Shown here: positions 43,071 through 51,676 of the stretch, one piece after another | Numbering within the stretch: the stretch's first letter is position 1 | Layout: the number at the start of each line of letters is the position of its first letter | DNA from: Aerococcus sp. Group 1 | GTDB lineage: Bacteria; Bacillota; Bacilli; Lactobacillales; Aerococcaceae | Direction of reading: 5' to 3' | DNA length: 64,000 nt | Assembly (NCBI RefSeq): GCF_000193205.1 | Contig: NC_015278.1 | Span: 682,001 to 746,000 of the forward strand | Program-made: the position numbers and the translations under genes | Notes under the pieces: generated by a model | Told to the model about the DNA's origin: nothing | The model's database searches: none | Seen by the model: only the letters and a program-made list of their open reading frames with translations

Positions 43071-44807
43071 ATGCCAGTTGAAACCAGTAAACGCTTAATC
43101 CAATATATTAAAGCCTTCCCTGGCTATTTTGTGGGTATCCTAGTGGCTTCGACCCTGGCCGTGCTTTTCCAAATTCTGATACCAATCCAAATTGGCCGGG
43201 CGGTGAATTTATTAGTTGCGGCCGGGGCGGTTGATTTTTCTGCTTTAGGGTGGGCGATTGCAGTCTTAATTGTCTTGGCTCTCTTAGCAGCCTTGGCTAG
43301 CTACTTACAGAATGATTTAGCCAGCCGCTTATCCTATCGAATCTCTCACCAATTAAGACAAGAAGTCTTCCTAAAAATTCAAAGCCTGCCCTTGGCCTAT
43401 CTAGACCAGCATGCTTACGGGGATATTGTCAGTCGGGCCATTAACGATGTCGACTACCTTAGCAATGGACTCTTACAAAGCTTCACCTCCTTATTTTCTG
43501 GGCTAGCAACCATCCTTGGAATTGTTATCATGATGTTGTCTCTCAATGCAAAAATCGGCCTGATCGTGATTATTTTAACCCCGATCTCGGTTATTGTGTC
43601 TTCCTTGATTGCTAACCGTACCTACCGTTATTTCCAAGAGCAAGTCGCCTTGCGTGGAGAATTGGGCGCCTATATGGATGAAATGGCTAATAACCAGTAC
43701 TTGGTTAAGAGCTTCACCTATGAAGAGCGGAGTCAGGAACGCTTTGATGCTATTAACCAACGCTTGCATGAGAGTGGGGTAATTTCTCAATTTTACGGGG
43801 CCTTGATTAATCCTACTGCCCGGCTGTTAAATGCCATGGTTTATGCAGCAGTGGGTCTTTACGGGGCCTTTGCGGTGGTCAATGGTCAGCTAAGTGTGGG
43901 GCTTTATTCCTCATTCCTTACCTATGCCAACCAATATACCCAACCCTTTAATGAAATTTCAGCGGTCATTAACGAAATGCAAACGGCTCTGGCGGCGGCA
44001 CAACGAATTTTTGATTTCCTAAACCAAGCTGATGCTGAGTCTGAAGGAGATCAAGTGGTTCTCGACCACTGCCAGGGTCAAGTGACCATTCAAGACCTTT
44101 ATTTTTCTTACGACCCTAAGCGACCTTTGATTGAAGACTTTACTTGTCATGTCAAAGCGGGGGATACTGTGGCCATTGTGGGACCAACTGGAGCCGGCAA
44201 AACCACCTTAATCAACTTGTTGATGCGCTTCTATGAACCCGATGCTGGCCAGATTCTAATTGATGGCGTTGATACCCAGGACATGTCTAGGGACCAGGTT
44301 CGCCAATTGTTTGGTATGGTTCTCCAAGATGCCTGGATCTTCCAAGGAACGGTAGCTGAAAATATCGCTTATGGTAAAGCAAAGGCCAGCCAAGAAGAGA
44401 TTATCCAAGCAGCCCAGGCGGCGAGTTTACACCGCTTAATTGAACAGATGCCCGAGGGTTATGGCACCATGCTAGAAGAAGGCGGCGCCAATATTTCCAC
44501 GGGGCAAAAGCAGCTAATTTGTATTGCCCGAATCCTCCTGACTGATCCTGATATGTTAATTCTCGATGAAGCGACCAGTTCGATCGATACCGTAACGGAA
44601 CAAGCTGTCCAAGCGGCCTTCGATAAACTGATGCAAGGGCGGACCAGCTTTGTGGTTGCCCACCGGCTGTCAACTATTCAAGAAGCCGATACCATTTTAG
44701 TTCTTGACCAAGGCCAGGTGGTGGAACAAGGTCGCCATCAAGAATTACTGGCAAAACACGGATTTTATTACAACTTATACAACAGTCAATTTGACCGTCA
44801 GGCTTAA
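43071..44807 (+). CDS. ABC exporter, partner subunit
   Basis: A 578-residue half-transporter with six helices and an ATPase domain: Walker A GPTGAGKTT, Walker B MLILDEATSSID with the catalytic Glu present, H-loop VVAHRLSTI. Its signature motif is ISTGQKQL rather than LSGGQ, so it completes the degenerate site with the first subunit, while the other site is canonical. Likely exports hydrophobic drugs or lipids; the true substrate is unknown. It begins with the base after the first subunit's stop. Confidence 0.92.
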   Translation: MPVETSKRLIQYIKAFPGYFVGILVASTLAVLFQILIPIQIGRAVNLLVAAGAVDFSALGWAIAVLIVLALLAALASYLQNDLASRLSYRISHQLRQEVFLKIQSLPLAYLDQHAYGDIVSRAINDVDYLSNGLLQSFTSLFSGLATILGIVIMMLSLNAKIGLIVIILTPISVIVSSLIANRTYRYFQEQVALRGELGAYMDEMANNQYLVKSFTYEERSQERFDAINQRLHESGVISQFYGALINPTARLLNAMVYAAVGLYGAFAVVNGQLSVGLYSSFLTYANQYTQPFNEISAVINEMQTALAAAQRIFDFLNQADAESEGDQVVLDHCQGQVTIQDLYFSYDPKRPLIEDFTCHVKAGDTVAIVGPTGAGKTTLINLLMRFYEPDAGQILIDGVDTQDMSRDQVRQLFGMVLQDAWIFQGTVAENIAYGKAKASQEEIIQAAQAASLHRLIEQMPEGYGTMLEEGGANISTGQKQLICIARILLTDPDMLILDEATSSIDTVTEQAVQAAFDKLMQGRTSFVVAHRLSTIQEADTILVLDQGQVVEQGRHQELLAKHGFYYNLYNSQFDRQA

Positions 44808-44885
44808 GCTGGTCTGACTTTGGCTTATTGAATCGCCGTGTTACACTGGACCTAGATAGAAGGCTTAAGTGAAGGAGGAAAGACT

Positions 44886-45584
44886 GTGCAACTTTTTGTG
44901 GACGAATCTGGAATGATTACTACCGACAATAAGAAAAATTCGCGTTACTTTGTCATGGCCTTTGCCGAGACAGCAGACCAGAAACAGGTTCGTAGTGTTT
45001 TTCGCCAGGTTAAGAAGGAATACCTGGACCAGCATCCAGACAGCAATTTAGATATCCATCAGGAAATTAAGGGCTCAATGATGCCTAATGCCATGAAGGC
45101 GGCGGTATTTGATGCTTTGACTAAAGAAACTGATCTGACCTTCCATTATTTAGTCATTGATAACTTTCAACTCTATGATAATTTGCTACGGATTCCAGCT
45201 TTAACTTTTAACTATTTTGTTGGTTTAGCGGTAGGGGCCATAGTTCATTCCCACCAAGACCGCCAAGAAAAGCTTTACTTGACCATTGATAACCGCAACC
45301 AGGCCATCCAATCATTGAATTCCTTAGAAGAATACCTGCAGATTAAATTCACTATCGAAAAGAGACGGCTAGCGGATGTCCAGGTGGAATATCAGGATTC
45401 CAAGGAACGGGATATGATCCAAGTGGCGGATATTTTTGCCAATACGGTTTTTCGGATTGCCCGTAATGAAGCCAATGGGGAAGTTGACCAAGTGAGTTTA
45501 GAACTCTTGGACCATTGTCGAATTGGGGGACAGCGCTTCTTTCCCCTGGGTAAAAATAATCTCGACTTTATGAGTGAAGATTAA
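44886..45584 (+). CDS. DUF3800-family protein
   Basis: A 232-residue cytosolic protein starting with GTG behind AAGGAGG. It opens with LFVDESG, the mark of DUF3800, with other acidic residues in YLTIDNRN and [13 protein letters not shown], as expected for an RNase H-like fold. Members are found both as lone genes and with mobile or defence loci; activity is not established here. It sits between an exporter operon and deoC with no sign of a partner, so its role is open. Confidence 0.82.
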   Translation: MQLFVDESGMITTDNKKNSRYFVMAFAETADQKQVRSVFRQVKKEYLDQHPDSNLDIHQEIKGSMMPNAMKAAVFDALTKETDLTFHYLVIDNFQLYDNLLRIPALTFNYFVGLAVGAIVHSHQDRQEKLYLTIDNRNQAIQSLNSLEEYLQIKFTIEKRRLADVQVEYQDSKERDMIQVADIFANTVFRIARNEANGEVDQVSLELLDHCRIGGQRFFPLGKNNLDFMSED

Positions 45585-45618
45585 GCTGTCAAGGATTGAA
45601 TGCGAAAGGAAGGAAAGT

Positions 45619-46296
45619 ATGAAGACCTTAGATGATTATGCACAAATGATTGACCACACCAATTTGCATGCGGATGCCAGTAGTCAGGCAATCCAGGAAC
45701 TCTGCCAGCAGGCTATCGACTATCACTTTCGTATGGTAGCTATTAATCCCCTCCAGGTGGAAACCTGCCGTAAGTATTTAAAAGATAGGGATGTTCATAT
45801 CGGCGCAGCTATCGCTTTTCCTTTAGGTCAACTAACGGTTGAAGCCAAGCGCTTGGAAGCTCAAATAGCCATTGAAGCCGGGGCTGATGAGATTGACTAT
45901 GTGGTGAATTTGACAGCAGTCAAGGACAAAGATTGGGAACTGGTTAAGTCAGAAATGCAGATCATGGCAAATCTCTGCCGTGATCATGAAGTGATTTCCA
46001 AGGTTATTTTTGAAAATTGTTATTTAAGTGATGACGAGATTAGACATCTGGCTCAAATCGCTAGAGAAGTAAAGATTGATTTTATTAAGACCTCAACCGG
46101 GTTTGGCCCCTCAGGAGCCAAGCTGGCTGACGTCCGCCTGATGAAAAAAGTTGTTGGTGACCAAGTCAAGGTCAAAGCAGCCGGCGGGATCCGCACGGCT
46201 GAAGATTTCTTAGCCATGGTCGAGGCAGGAGCTGAGCGCATTGGAACTAGTGCTGGAGTCGAAATTATTCAAGCCTTAAAGGCAAAGATGAATTAA
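45619..46296 (+). CDS. deoC: Deoxyribose-phosphate aldolase
   Basis: A 225-residue TIM-barrel class I aldolase splitting 2-deoxyribose-5-phosphate into glyceraldehyde-3-phosphate and acetaldehyde. [11 protein letters not shown] begins the protein; the Schiff-base Lys is in FIKTSTGF and the second Lys in [31 protein letters not shown]. The start at 45619 is chosen because AAAGGAAGG precedes it; the longer frame overlaps the DUF3800 gene. No other deo genes are adjacent. Confidence 0.95.
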   Translation: MKTLDDYAQMIDHTNLHADASSQAIQELCQQAIDYHFRMVAINPLQVETCRKYLKDRDVHIGAAIAFPLGQLTVEAKRLEAQIAIEAGADEIDYVVNLTAVKDKDWELVKSEMQIMANLCRDHEVISKVIFENCYLSDDEIRHLAQIAREVKIDFIKTSTGFGPSGAKLADVRLMKKVVGDQVKVKAAGGIRTAEDFLAMVEAGAERIGTSAGVEIIQALKAKMN

Positions 46297-46305
46297 CAAA
46301 CTAAT

Positions 46306-46355
46306 AAAGCCCTTACGGCTAGGAAAATCTTCCTAACGGTAAGGGCTTTGTTTTT
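46306..46355. terminator. Terminator after deoC
   Basis: AAAGCCCTTAC pairs with GTAAGGGCTTT and inside TAGGAA pairs with TTCCTA; a T run follows. It separates deoC from the convergent rsgI. Confidence 0.9.
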
Positions 46356-46386
46356 ATTTATAAGATGATATCAGTCGGATTAGAGA

Positions 46387-47480
46387 CTAATCATCATCCC
46401 AATCATCGTCGTCCCAGTCATCATCCCAATCATCGTCATCACCACTTGGATAATAAAGCGGTGGGCTTTGGGGTTGACTTGGCTGCGGAGCGGGCTGAGC
46501 TGGCGCAGGCTGGCTTGGCTGGGGTGCAGGGCGACTTGGCGCTTGACGAGGTGTAGCATTTTCTGGTGCGGTTTGCGGTTGATTTCCGGCTGGCGCACTT
46601 TGATCTTGCTGGTTGTTTTGCTGATTTTGTGCTTTTGAGTCATTGGAAGACTGCTGACTTTCGTTTTTTCTTCTTTTTTATCGTCTTCCTTATCCTCTTT
46701 CTCTTTGTCCTTCTCATCTTCCTGCTCTTGATTATTTATCGAACGGAAACTGCCGTGGCCACTTAGGCGGCTAGCTTTTTCCTGGTCAGATAAGTCATCG
46801 TTTTGGTCTTTATTCCAAATGTCAAGCTGGTATTGGTCAACCAAGTAAGAAGTATAGGACCTACCTGCTTCCTTAGCAGCGCGGAATTCACTGCTTTCCC
46901 CTCTTAGGAAAATCAGGTCGCCGGAATAGCCACTATCTTGGAAGTATTTGCTGATGGCTTCTTCAATCTTGCGCATACTTACTTCGTCCGTTTTAGTCAT
47001 GGCGACTAGGATATTTTCATTTTCAGGATACTTGATACTTCCTAATAGGTCATCGAGGACTTCACTTAGCCCTTTGCCCTTGAGCTCACTGTCTGAATGA
47101 GGTTGGGCATTGGCGTCATAGACTCCGGTGACTTGCTGGTCGCGATTGGTAGTGACTTGCACACTTGGATTTTGTCCAACAGCTAGGGCATTTTCCCGTT
47201 GCAGCCATTGGCTAGCCCAAGTTCCTGTTCCAATGAGGAGAAGGGCCATTGCTGCTAGGGCGAGCGCCTTCCACCAGGGCTTAGCAGATCCTTTCCTTTT
47301 TGACCGCATGGGGACGACCTTGTCTGTAGCTGCTGACTGGAAGAGATCTTCTTCGGTAACATAAATTCTTGCACCAACATGCATGCCAGCTTTGTTCTTG
47401 ATCCGGATGACCTGACCAGACCGGCTCATGGCAAGACTATAATCTTCTTTCACTTCAATAATAACGACTTCTTGGTACAT
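46387..47480 (-). pseudogene. rsgI: Anti-sigma-I factor RsgI, frameshifted in the C-terminal tail
   Basis: The start at 47480 (ATG after GGGGGTGAGG) lies four bases past the sigI stop. Domains: RsgI N-terminal anti-sigma domain (MYQEVVIIEVKEDYSLAMSR, about 1-50), a membrane helix (WWKALALAAMALLLIGTGTWA) and the external RsgI domain with the Asn-Pro of NPSVQVTTNRD where family members self-cleave. After a charged linker the published frame turns odd at the A6 run (T6 at 46674-46679). Adding one A gives a Gln/Pro/Ala-rich stalk ending in DDDDWDDDWDDDDWDDD and a stop at 46387. Without it the frame ends at 46380 with an unrelated tail. Holds SigI until an envelope signal. Confidence 0.85.
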
Positions 47481-47484
47481 GTCC

Positions 47485-48114
47485 TCACCCCCTAATCCAA
47501 GCAATTAAGTGTTGGTATTCTTTAAAGAAAATAATTATGACTGAAATGATAAAGGTTTTACTTCCTTTAATTATTTTTTCAGTTACCGAGAACATCCGGC
47601 TCATTTTGCGAATGGGGAGTCGTTTCTTAGTAAAGAGGTGGTCGGTAATGGACCTTTTCTTACTGGAAGCCTCAGAAATAGCAATGGCCCGTTCTCTGGT
47701 ATCCTGGTGTTTAGGAGCTTCGTCGGCTAATTTCTCCAAAGTGATGGAAAAGTTCGCCAAGTCTTCCTTCCAGGATTCGATTTCTGCCTTCATATCAAAA
47801 TTACTTTGAGCCCTATCATCTTTTGGATCAAAGCCTTGTTCATGGAGGTCATTGAGTGACTCATCCGCTTCTTGTTGGTTTTCTTGCTTTAAATGGGTTA
47901 GTACCCGACTTTTTATAACCAATTTACAAAAGGCGAGAAAGTGACCCCGGTCTTCATCATAGCGGTCAACGGCTTCGTCAAAGGCTAAGAGGGCTACAGA
48001 GAAGGCATCGTCATTGCCCACTTCGACATAGCGACCGGTCACTTCCGAAACAGTATTAATAATAAAACCGAAATGCTCCTTGATCAGGGCATCCCGCTGG
48101 TCTTTATCTACCAT
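47485..48114 (-). CDS. sigI: RNA polymerase sigma factor SigI
   Basis: A 209-residue sigma-70-type factor of the SigI group. HFGFIINTVSEVTGRYVEVGNDDAFSVALLAFDEAVDRYDEDRGHFLAFCKLVIKSR is region 2 (split in practice across about residues 13-70). The C-terminal part RKMSRMFSVTEKIIKGSKTFIISVIIIF resembles the SigI-specific DNA-binding region. SigI acts in heat, envelope and, in clostridia, polysaccharide responses. It is followed at once by rsgI, the expected arrangement, and faces a secreted CAP protein gene across a 356-base gap. Confidence 0.88.
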   Translation of the reverse strand: MVDKDQRDALIKEHFGFIINTVSEVTGRYVEVGNDDAFSVALLAFDEAVDRYDEDRGHFLAFCKLVIKSRVLTHLKQENQQEADESLNDLHEQGFDPKDDRAQSNFDMKAEIESWKEDLANFSITLEKLADEAPKHQDTRERAIAISEASSKKRSITDHLFTKKRLPIRKMSRMFSVTEKIIKGSKTFIISVIIIFFKEYQHLIAWIRG

Positions 48115-48470
48115 AATTTTCTCTCCTTATTAGCCTCTCATCTAAGGAGGGCTGCTCTACTAAATAATACAAAGTGATTATGGATTTTAGGGCCTATTTT
48201 ATTAAAAATTGACTAGTTACCCTAAAAATTCCTTTATGAAAAAATAAATCCACTTTAACTATAGCAAAAATGATTTGAAAAGTATGCTTTTAACCCTAAG
48301 CAAAGGCTAATTAGCCTGATTTTTAAAATTATGGTCCTTTTTTAAAAAATAAATTGAAAAAGGGCCCCAAAGATATTCTCACTCTTGTATTAAGTAGTGA
48401 TAGCTGCAAAGGAATAAAAATCAGCTAATCATTATTACAAAAATAGAGAAGTGAGAAAGGAAGAATTATA
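48115..48470. other. Divergent intergenic region between sigI and the CAP gene
   Basis: An AT-rich gap of 356 bases. Ribosome binding sites AAGGAGAG (for sigI) and AAAGGAAG (for the CAP gene) are at its two ends. I could not find a convincing sigma-A promoter or the B. subtilis-type SigI promoter in it. No gene is seen. Confidence 0.5.
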
Positions 48471-49852
48471 ATGGAATTTAATAAGAAATTATTATTAGGA
48501 TTGAGTGCAGTAGGACTTGGGGTTTTTGGCCTAAGTGACCAAGTTCAGGCCGATGAATATGATGACTACGATGATATTTATGAAGACTATGATTACGACG
48601 ATTATGACGATTACGATGATTACGATGACTATGACGACGACTGGGACGATGATGACGATATTTACTATCTTTCACCAAGTCAGAATGTTGCTCCAGCTCC
48701 TGCTGCCTATCAGGAAAGCAAGGTGGTAAATACCCAATACCAAGTAGAAATTGATGATGACCATACGGATGATTATGATGAGGTTCACCAGCAAACTCCT
48801 CAAGTCCAAGCCCTTAGTGATTCAGACGCTTTAGAAGCTTCCTTAGTACATAGTGGCTTAGCTCAAGCAGAAATTAAGGATTTAGAAATTGAAGCTGATG
48901 ATGAAGACGGTCGCTTGGTTTATGAGGTTGAATTTGAATATGGCGATAAGGAATATGAATACTTGATAGATGGCTTGAATGCAGCAGTCTTAGACTATGA
49001 ACATGACTACGATGATGACAGTGATGACGATTATGATGATATTGACGATGACCAGGATGAAGCACAAGAGTATGAGGATGATATTGACGATGACCTTAAA
49101 CAAGGACTTGATAACAATTTAGAAGATCACTATGATGATGACCTTAATGACGACTTTGAGGATGACAATAGACAAGGTCAGGATGACGATTTAGCTGATG
49201 ACCATGACGACTTAAATAATGACAAGGAGGACACCAATCAAGCCCACGATAAGAAGGCCCAAGACCAAGGTCAGATCACGCCTCAACCTACAGGAAATCC
49301 CCAAAGTGAAGAAAAACCAGTCAAGACCAAGAAAGTAAGCAAAGTCAAGCGGACCCAGTAGCTAATGACCAGGCAAGTAAGGATCAACCTCTTGCTGAGT
49401 CGTCCTCTAATAGTCAAGCAGGCTTAGACCAAGGCGCTAGCATGGAAGAAGCAGTCGTAGCTCATTTCCATGACCTCGTCAATGCTGAACGGCAAAGCTT
49501 AGGCTTAAATAGCCTAACTTATGGCAGTGCCTACCAAGCCGCTTCTGATATCCGGACCAAAGAAATTATTGATAGCTTTTCCCATACTCGTCCCAACGGC
49601 CAGGCTTTTAACACCGCTAGCGGCTTTGGAGCTGCCGGAAATTATGTCGGTGAGAATATCCAACAAAGTTATGCCAAGCCAGGAACTAGTCCTCAAGCCA
49701 TTGCCCAGGATTTATTTGATAATTGGAAGGCCAGTCCAGGTCATTATGAAAACATGATTGATCCTGGTTTTAATTCTCAATCCTTGGGGCTTGAATTTGT
49801 ACAGGATGGAGACTATGTTCTGGTTTATTCCGCCCAAATTCTTGGTCAATAA
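48471..49852 (+). pseudogene. Secreted Asp/Tyr-rich CAP-domain protein, frameshifted in the linker
   Basis: A signal peptide (about 1-28, MEFNKKLLLGLSAVGLGVFG then DQVQA) is followed by repeated DDYDDYDD blocks (residues 30-65), a PepSY-like stretch (about 120-170, with EIKDLEIEADDEDGRLVYEVEF and KEYEYLIDG), a second acidic region, and a Gln/Ser linker. The frame stops at 49361, but one A added to the A5 run at 49312-49316 continues the linker into a CAP/SCP domain (from about 49445: HDLVNAERQSLGLNSL, SHTRPNGQAF, GENIQ, HYENMIDP). The joined protein is about 460 residues. CAP proteins of bacteria are secreted; roles are mostly unknown. Confidence 0.85.
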
Positions 49853-49936
49853 AGTCTGGAAATAGCTTTTTTCAGTGAAAAATAAAGTTTTCTTATATAA
49901 TAAGGTTTACCAGTAGCAAATGAAGGAGGCCTTATT

Positions 49937-50839
49937 ATGACCCCAGCCAATAAAAAGAAGACCAGTAAAAATAAGGGAAGAGTAAGAAGAGAAAAAACAC
50001 ATGCTGAAAAAGTGGCAAAAGTCCAAGATCGGGCTATGGAGGCCATGTTAAAAACGCCCTTTGAGGAGAAGACAGTGGCTGAAATTCAACATGAAATGAA
50101 GCGTCAACAGCGTTATGGGCTCCAGGTCTATGTGAGTCAGTGGGGCGATACCCTGTCTCAAGTGGCTCAGGCGGCCCATAAGGATGTCCTGCAGCTCATT
50201 GAGGAAAATGACCTGGCCTATGATGACCGTTTAAATACTGGAACAGTTTTGAAGAACTTATGGCCAGTGGCTTCAGCAATTGACGAGAATCCAAGAGAAG
50301 CAGAAAAAACTTCCACCCCAGAAACTTGCCCAGCAGACAAGCCAGCTTCAGCTCCCCCCGTCCGCTTACTCGATCAGGGAGTTCAAGCTAAACAAGCTGT
50401 CCCAGGAGGAAGTGAGTTTGACGACCAGGACGACCGATGTCTAGCAGCCAATAAGGCACAAGAAAGCGAGGAAGTTATGACTGATAAGTCATTTTTAGAT
50501 TTAGTTAACCGAGAACGCAGCCACTTCGGTCTGGTGAATTTAAAGAAATTAGACCGCGATCATTCTTTCTTGATCCGGGCCTTCAGTGACCAATCCCTAA
50601 TTTATAGCTACCAAGCAGGAGACGGAAGTCTGGTGACTGAACTAGCTCTTCGTCTCAATCAGCTGGATAAGCCGCTTAAGGAAGAGGAAGTCTACCAGTT
50701 ATTTTTTCGTCAGCCGCTTTTTTACCAGCAAATTCACCAAGGCCTTTATCGTTATCATGCCTTTGAAGTGATTTATGATGAAGTCAATATGACTAGCCAA
50801 GTATTCTACGCCATGCTAACAGCGAGCAAGACCGACTAG
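49937..50839 (+). CDS. LysM-domain protein with degenerate CAP-like C-terminus
   Basis: A 300-residue protein with a very basic N terminus (MTPANKKKTSKNKGRVRREK) and no signal peptide or membrane helix. Residues about 68-108 (YVSQWGDTLSQVAQAAHKDV and IEENDL) form a LysM domain. After a Pro/Glu linker, FLDLVNRERSHFGLVNLKKL (about 188-207) matches the start of a CAP domain like that of the gene before it, but the conserved His motif is missing. ATG has AAGGAGG ahead. How or whether it leaves the cell is unclear. It may be a relative of the CAP gene upstream. Confidence 0.7.
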   Translation: MTPANKKKTSKNKGRVRREKTHAEKVAKVQDRAMEAMLKTPFEEKTVAEIQHEMKRQQRYGLQVYVSQWGDTLSQVAQAAHKDVLQLIEENDLAYDDRLNTGTVLKNLWPVASAIDENPREAEKTSTPETCPADKPASAPPVRLLDQGVQAKQAVPGGSEFDDQDDRCLAANKAQESEEVMTDKSFLDLVNRERSHFGLVNLKKLDRDHSFLIRAFSDQSLIYSYQAGDGSLVTELALRLNQLDKPLKEEEVYQLFFRQPLFYQQIHQGLYRYHAFEVIYDEVNMTSQVFYAMLTASKTD

Positions 50840-50851
50840 GAAAAAATATTT

Positions 50852-50896
50852 AATAAGCAGCGATTCATCATCGTGATGAGTCGCTGCTTATTTTTC
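50852..50896. terminator. Bidirectional terminator
   Basis: AATAAGCAGCGA and TCATCA pair with TGATGA and TCGCTGCTTATT; T runs occur on both strands. Confidence 0.88.
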
Positions 50897-51418
50897 GCTT
50901 GCCTTGAGAAAATCAGGCATAGATGCTTCAAATAAGTCAGCTATTTCCTTGGCGTCTAGGCCTTTTTGAGTATTCAACCGGTATTGCCAGACACTAGCGC
51001 CACCCCGAGACCAAATAGCCAAGGAAAAGCGTTCCTTTGAATTACAGGGCCGTTGAACATTTTTTTGATAGCGGTCCAGCCAGTAGTCATAAAAGATATC
51101 TGAGACAAAATCAAAAAAGGAATTTTGGCCGCGTTCATTTAACATGACCTGCATAAAGGTAGCGTCTTCTTGCCCCATGAAAACCGAGAGACCGTAGAAA
51201 ATATGCCAGGGAGAATCCTTACTGGTATCTTGAAAGACCTCTTCCGCTTTTTGCCGGTAGTACCAATTGGCTAAGGCAAACTTATCTTCAAAGTGACGGT
51301 AGAAAGTGGCCCGGGAAATATGAGCCGCTTGGGCAATTTCAACGACAGTGATTTTCTCAAATGGCTTGCTCTTTAATAATTTTTCTAAAGCTAAAAAGAT
51401 AATAATTTTTGTATTCAT
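50888..51418 (-). CDS. TetR-family transcriptional regulator
   Basis: A 176-residue repressor with the N-terminal TetR HTH: FEKITVVEIAQAAHISRATFYRHFEDKFALANWYY (split across about residues 19-54). The ligand domain is short. It is expected to control itself through the 21-bp palindrome about 30 bases upstream. The FAD oxidoreductase gene, also on the minus strand, lies upstream; the two are separated by a terminator, so they are separate transcription units. Confidence 0.9.
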   Translation of the reverse strand: MNTKIIIFLALEKLLKSKPFEKITVVEIAQAAHISRATFYRHFEDKFALANWYYRQKAEEVFQDTSKDSPWHIFYGLSVFMGQEDATFMQVMLNERGQNSFFDFVSDIFYDYWLDRYQKNVQRPCNSKERFSLAIWSRGGASVWQYRLNTQKGLDAKEIADLFEASMPDFLKASEK

Positions 51419-51449
51419 TTAATTTATCCCCTTGCGACAAGAAAGGTGA

Positions 51450-51470
51450 AATATCTCATAATGAGATATT
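51450..51470. promoter_or_regulatory. Palindromic operator of the TetR regulator
   Basis: The half site AATATCTCAT is repeated in inverted form around one central A, a perfect 21-bp palindrome centred at 51460. Its place just ahead of the TetR gene suggests autoregulation. Confidence 0.65.
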
Positions 51471-51530
51471 AGTAACTTTGTGATTATTTTCATTTAGTCT
51501 ATTTTAACATAGGATTAGGCTGTAAATAAA

Positions 51531-51544
51531 AGAAGCGCTTACAT
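51531..51544. promoter_or_regulatory. cre-like site
   Basis: Minus strand TGTAAGCGCTTCTT matches the cre consensus at 12 of 14 positions. It lies upstream of the TetR gene, downstream of the oxidoreductase terminator. Confidence 0.3.
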
Positions 51545-51553
51545 TACAAACAA

Positions 51554-51592
51554 TAAAAAAGACCTCCGTCTAGTCTAGGCGGAGGTCTTTTG
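51554..51592. terminator. Terminator after the FAD oxidoreductase gene
   Basis: AAAAGACCTCCG pairs with CGGAGGTCTTTT; A and T runs flank it. Confidence 0.88.
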
Positions 51593-51676
51593 AATAGATA
51601 AGTCTATCGAACTTTTTTTATGCTGAAAATCTAGAATTCAGCAAATGTTGTAAAAATATTGCCTTAGCAAAACATA

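Noticed and set aside
44886..45584. DUF3800 gene as part of a defence system
   Set aside because: Neighbours are an exporter and deoC, with no nuclease, helicase, toxin partner or mobile gene; there is no support for a defence role.
48478..48678. His-rich reading frame on the minus strand
   Set aside because: It is the antisense of the Asp/Tyr codon repeats (GAT/GAC give ATC/GTC and CAT-like codons), with no ribosome binding site.
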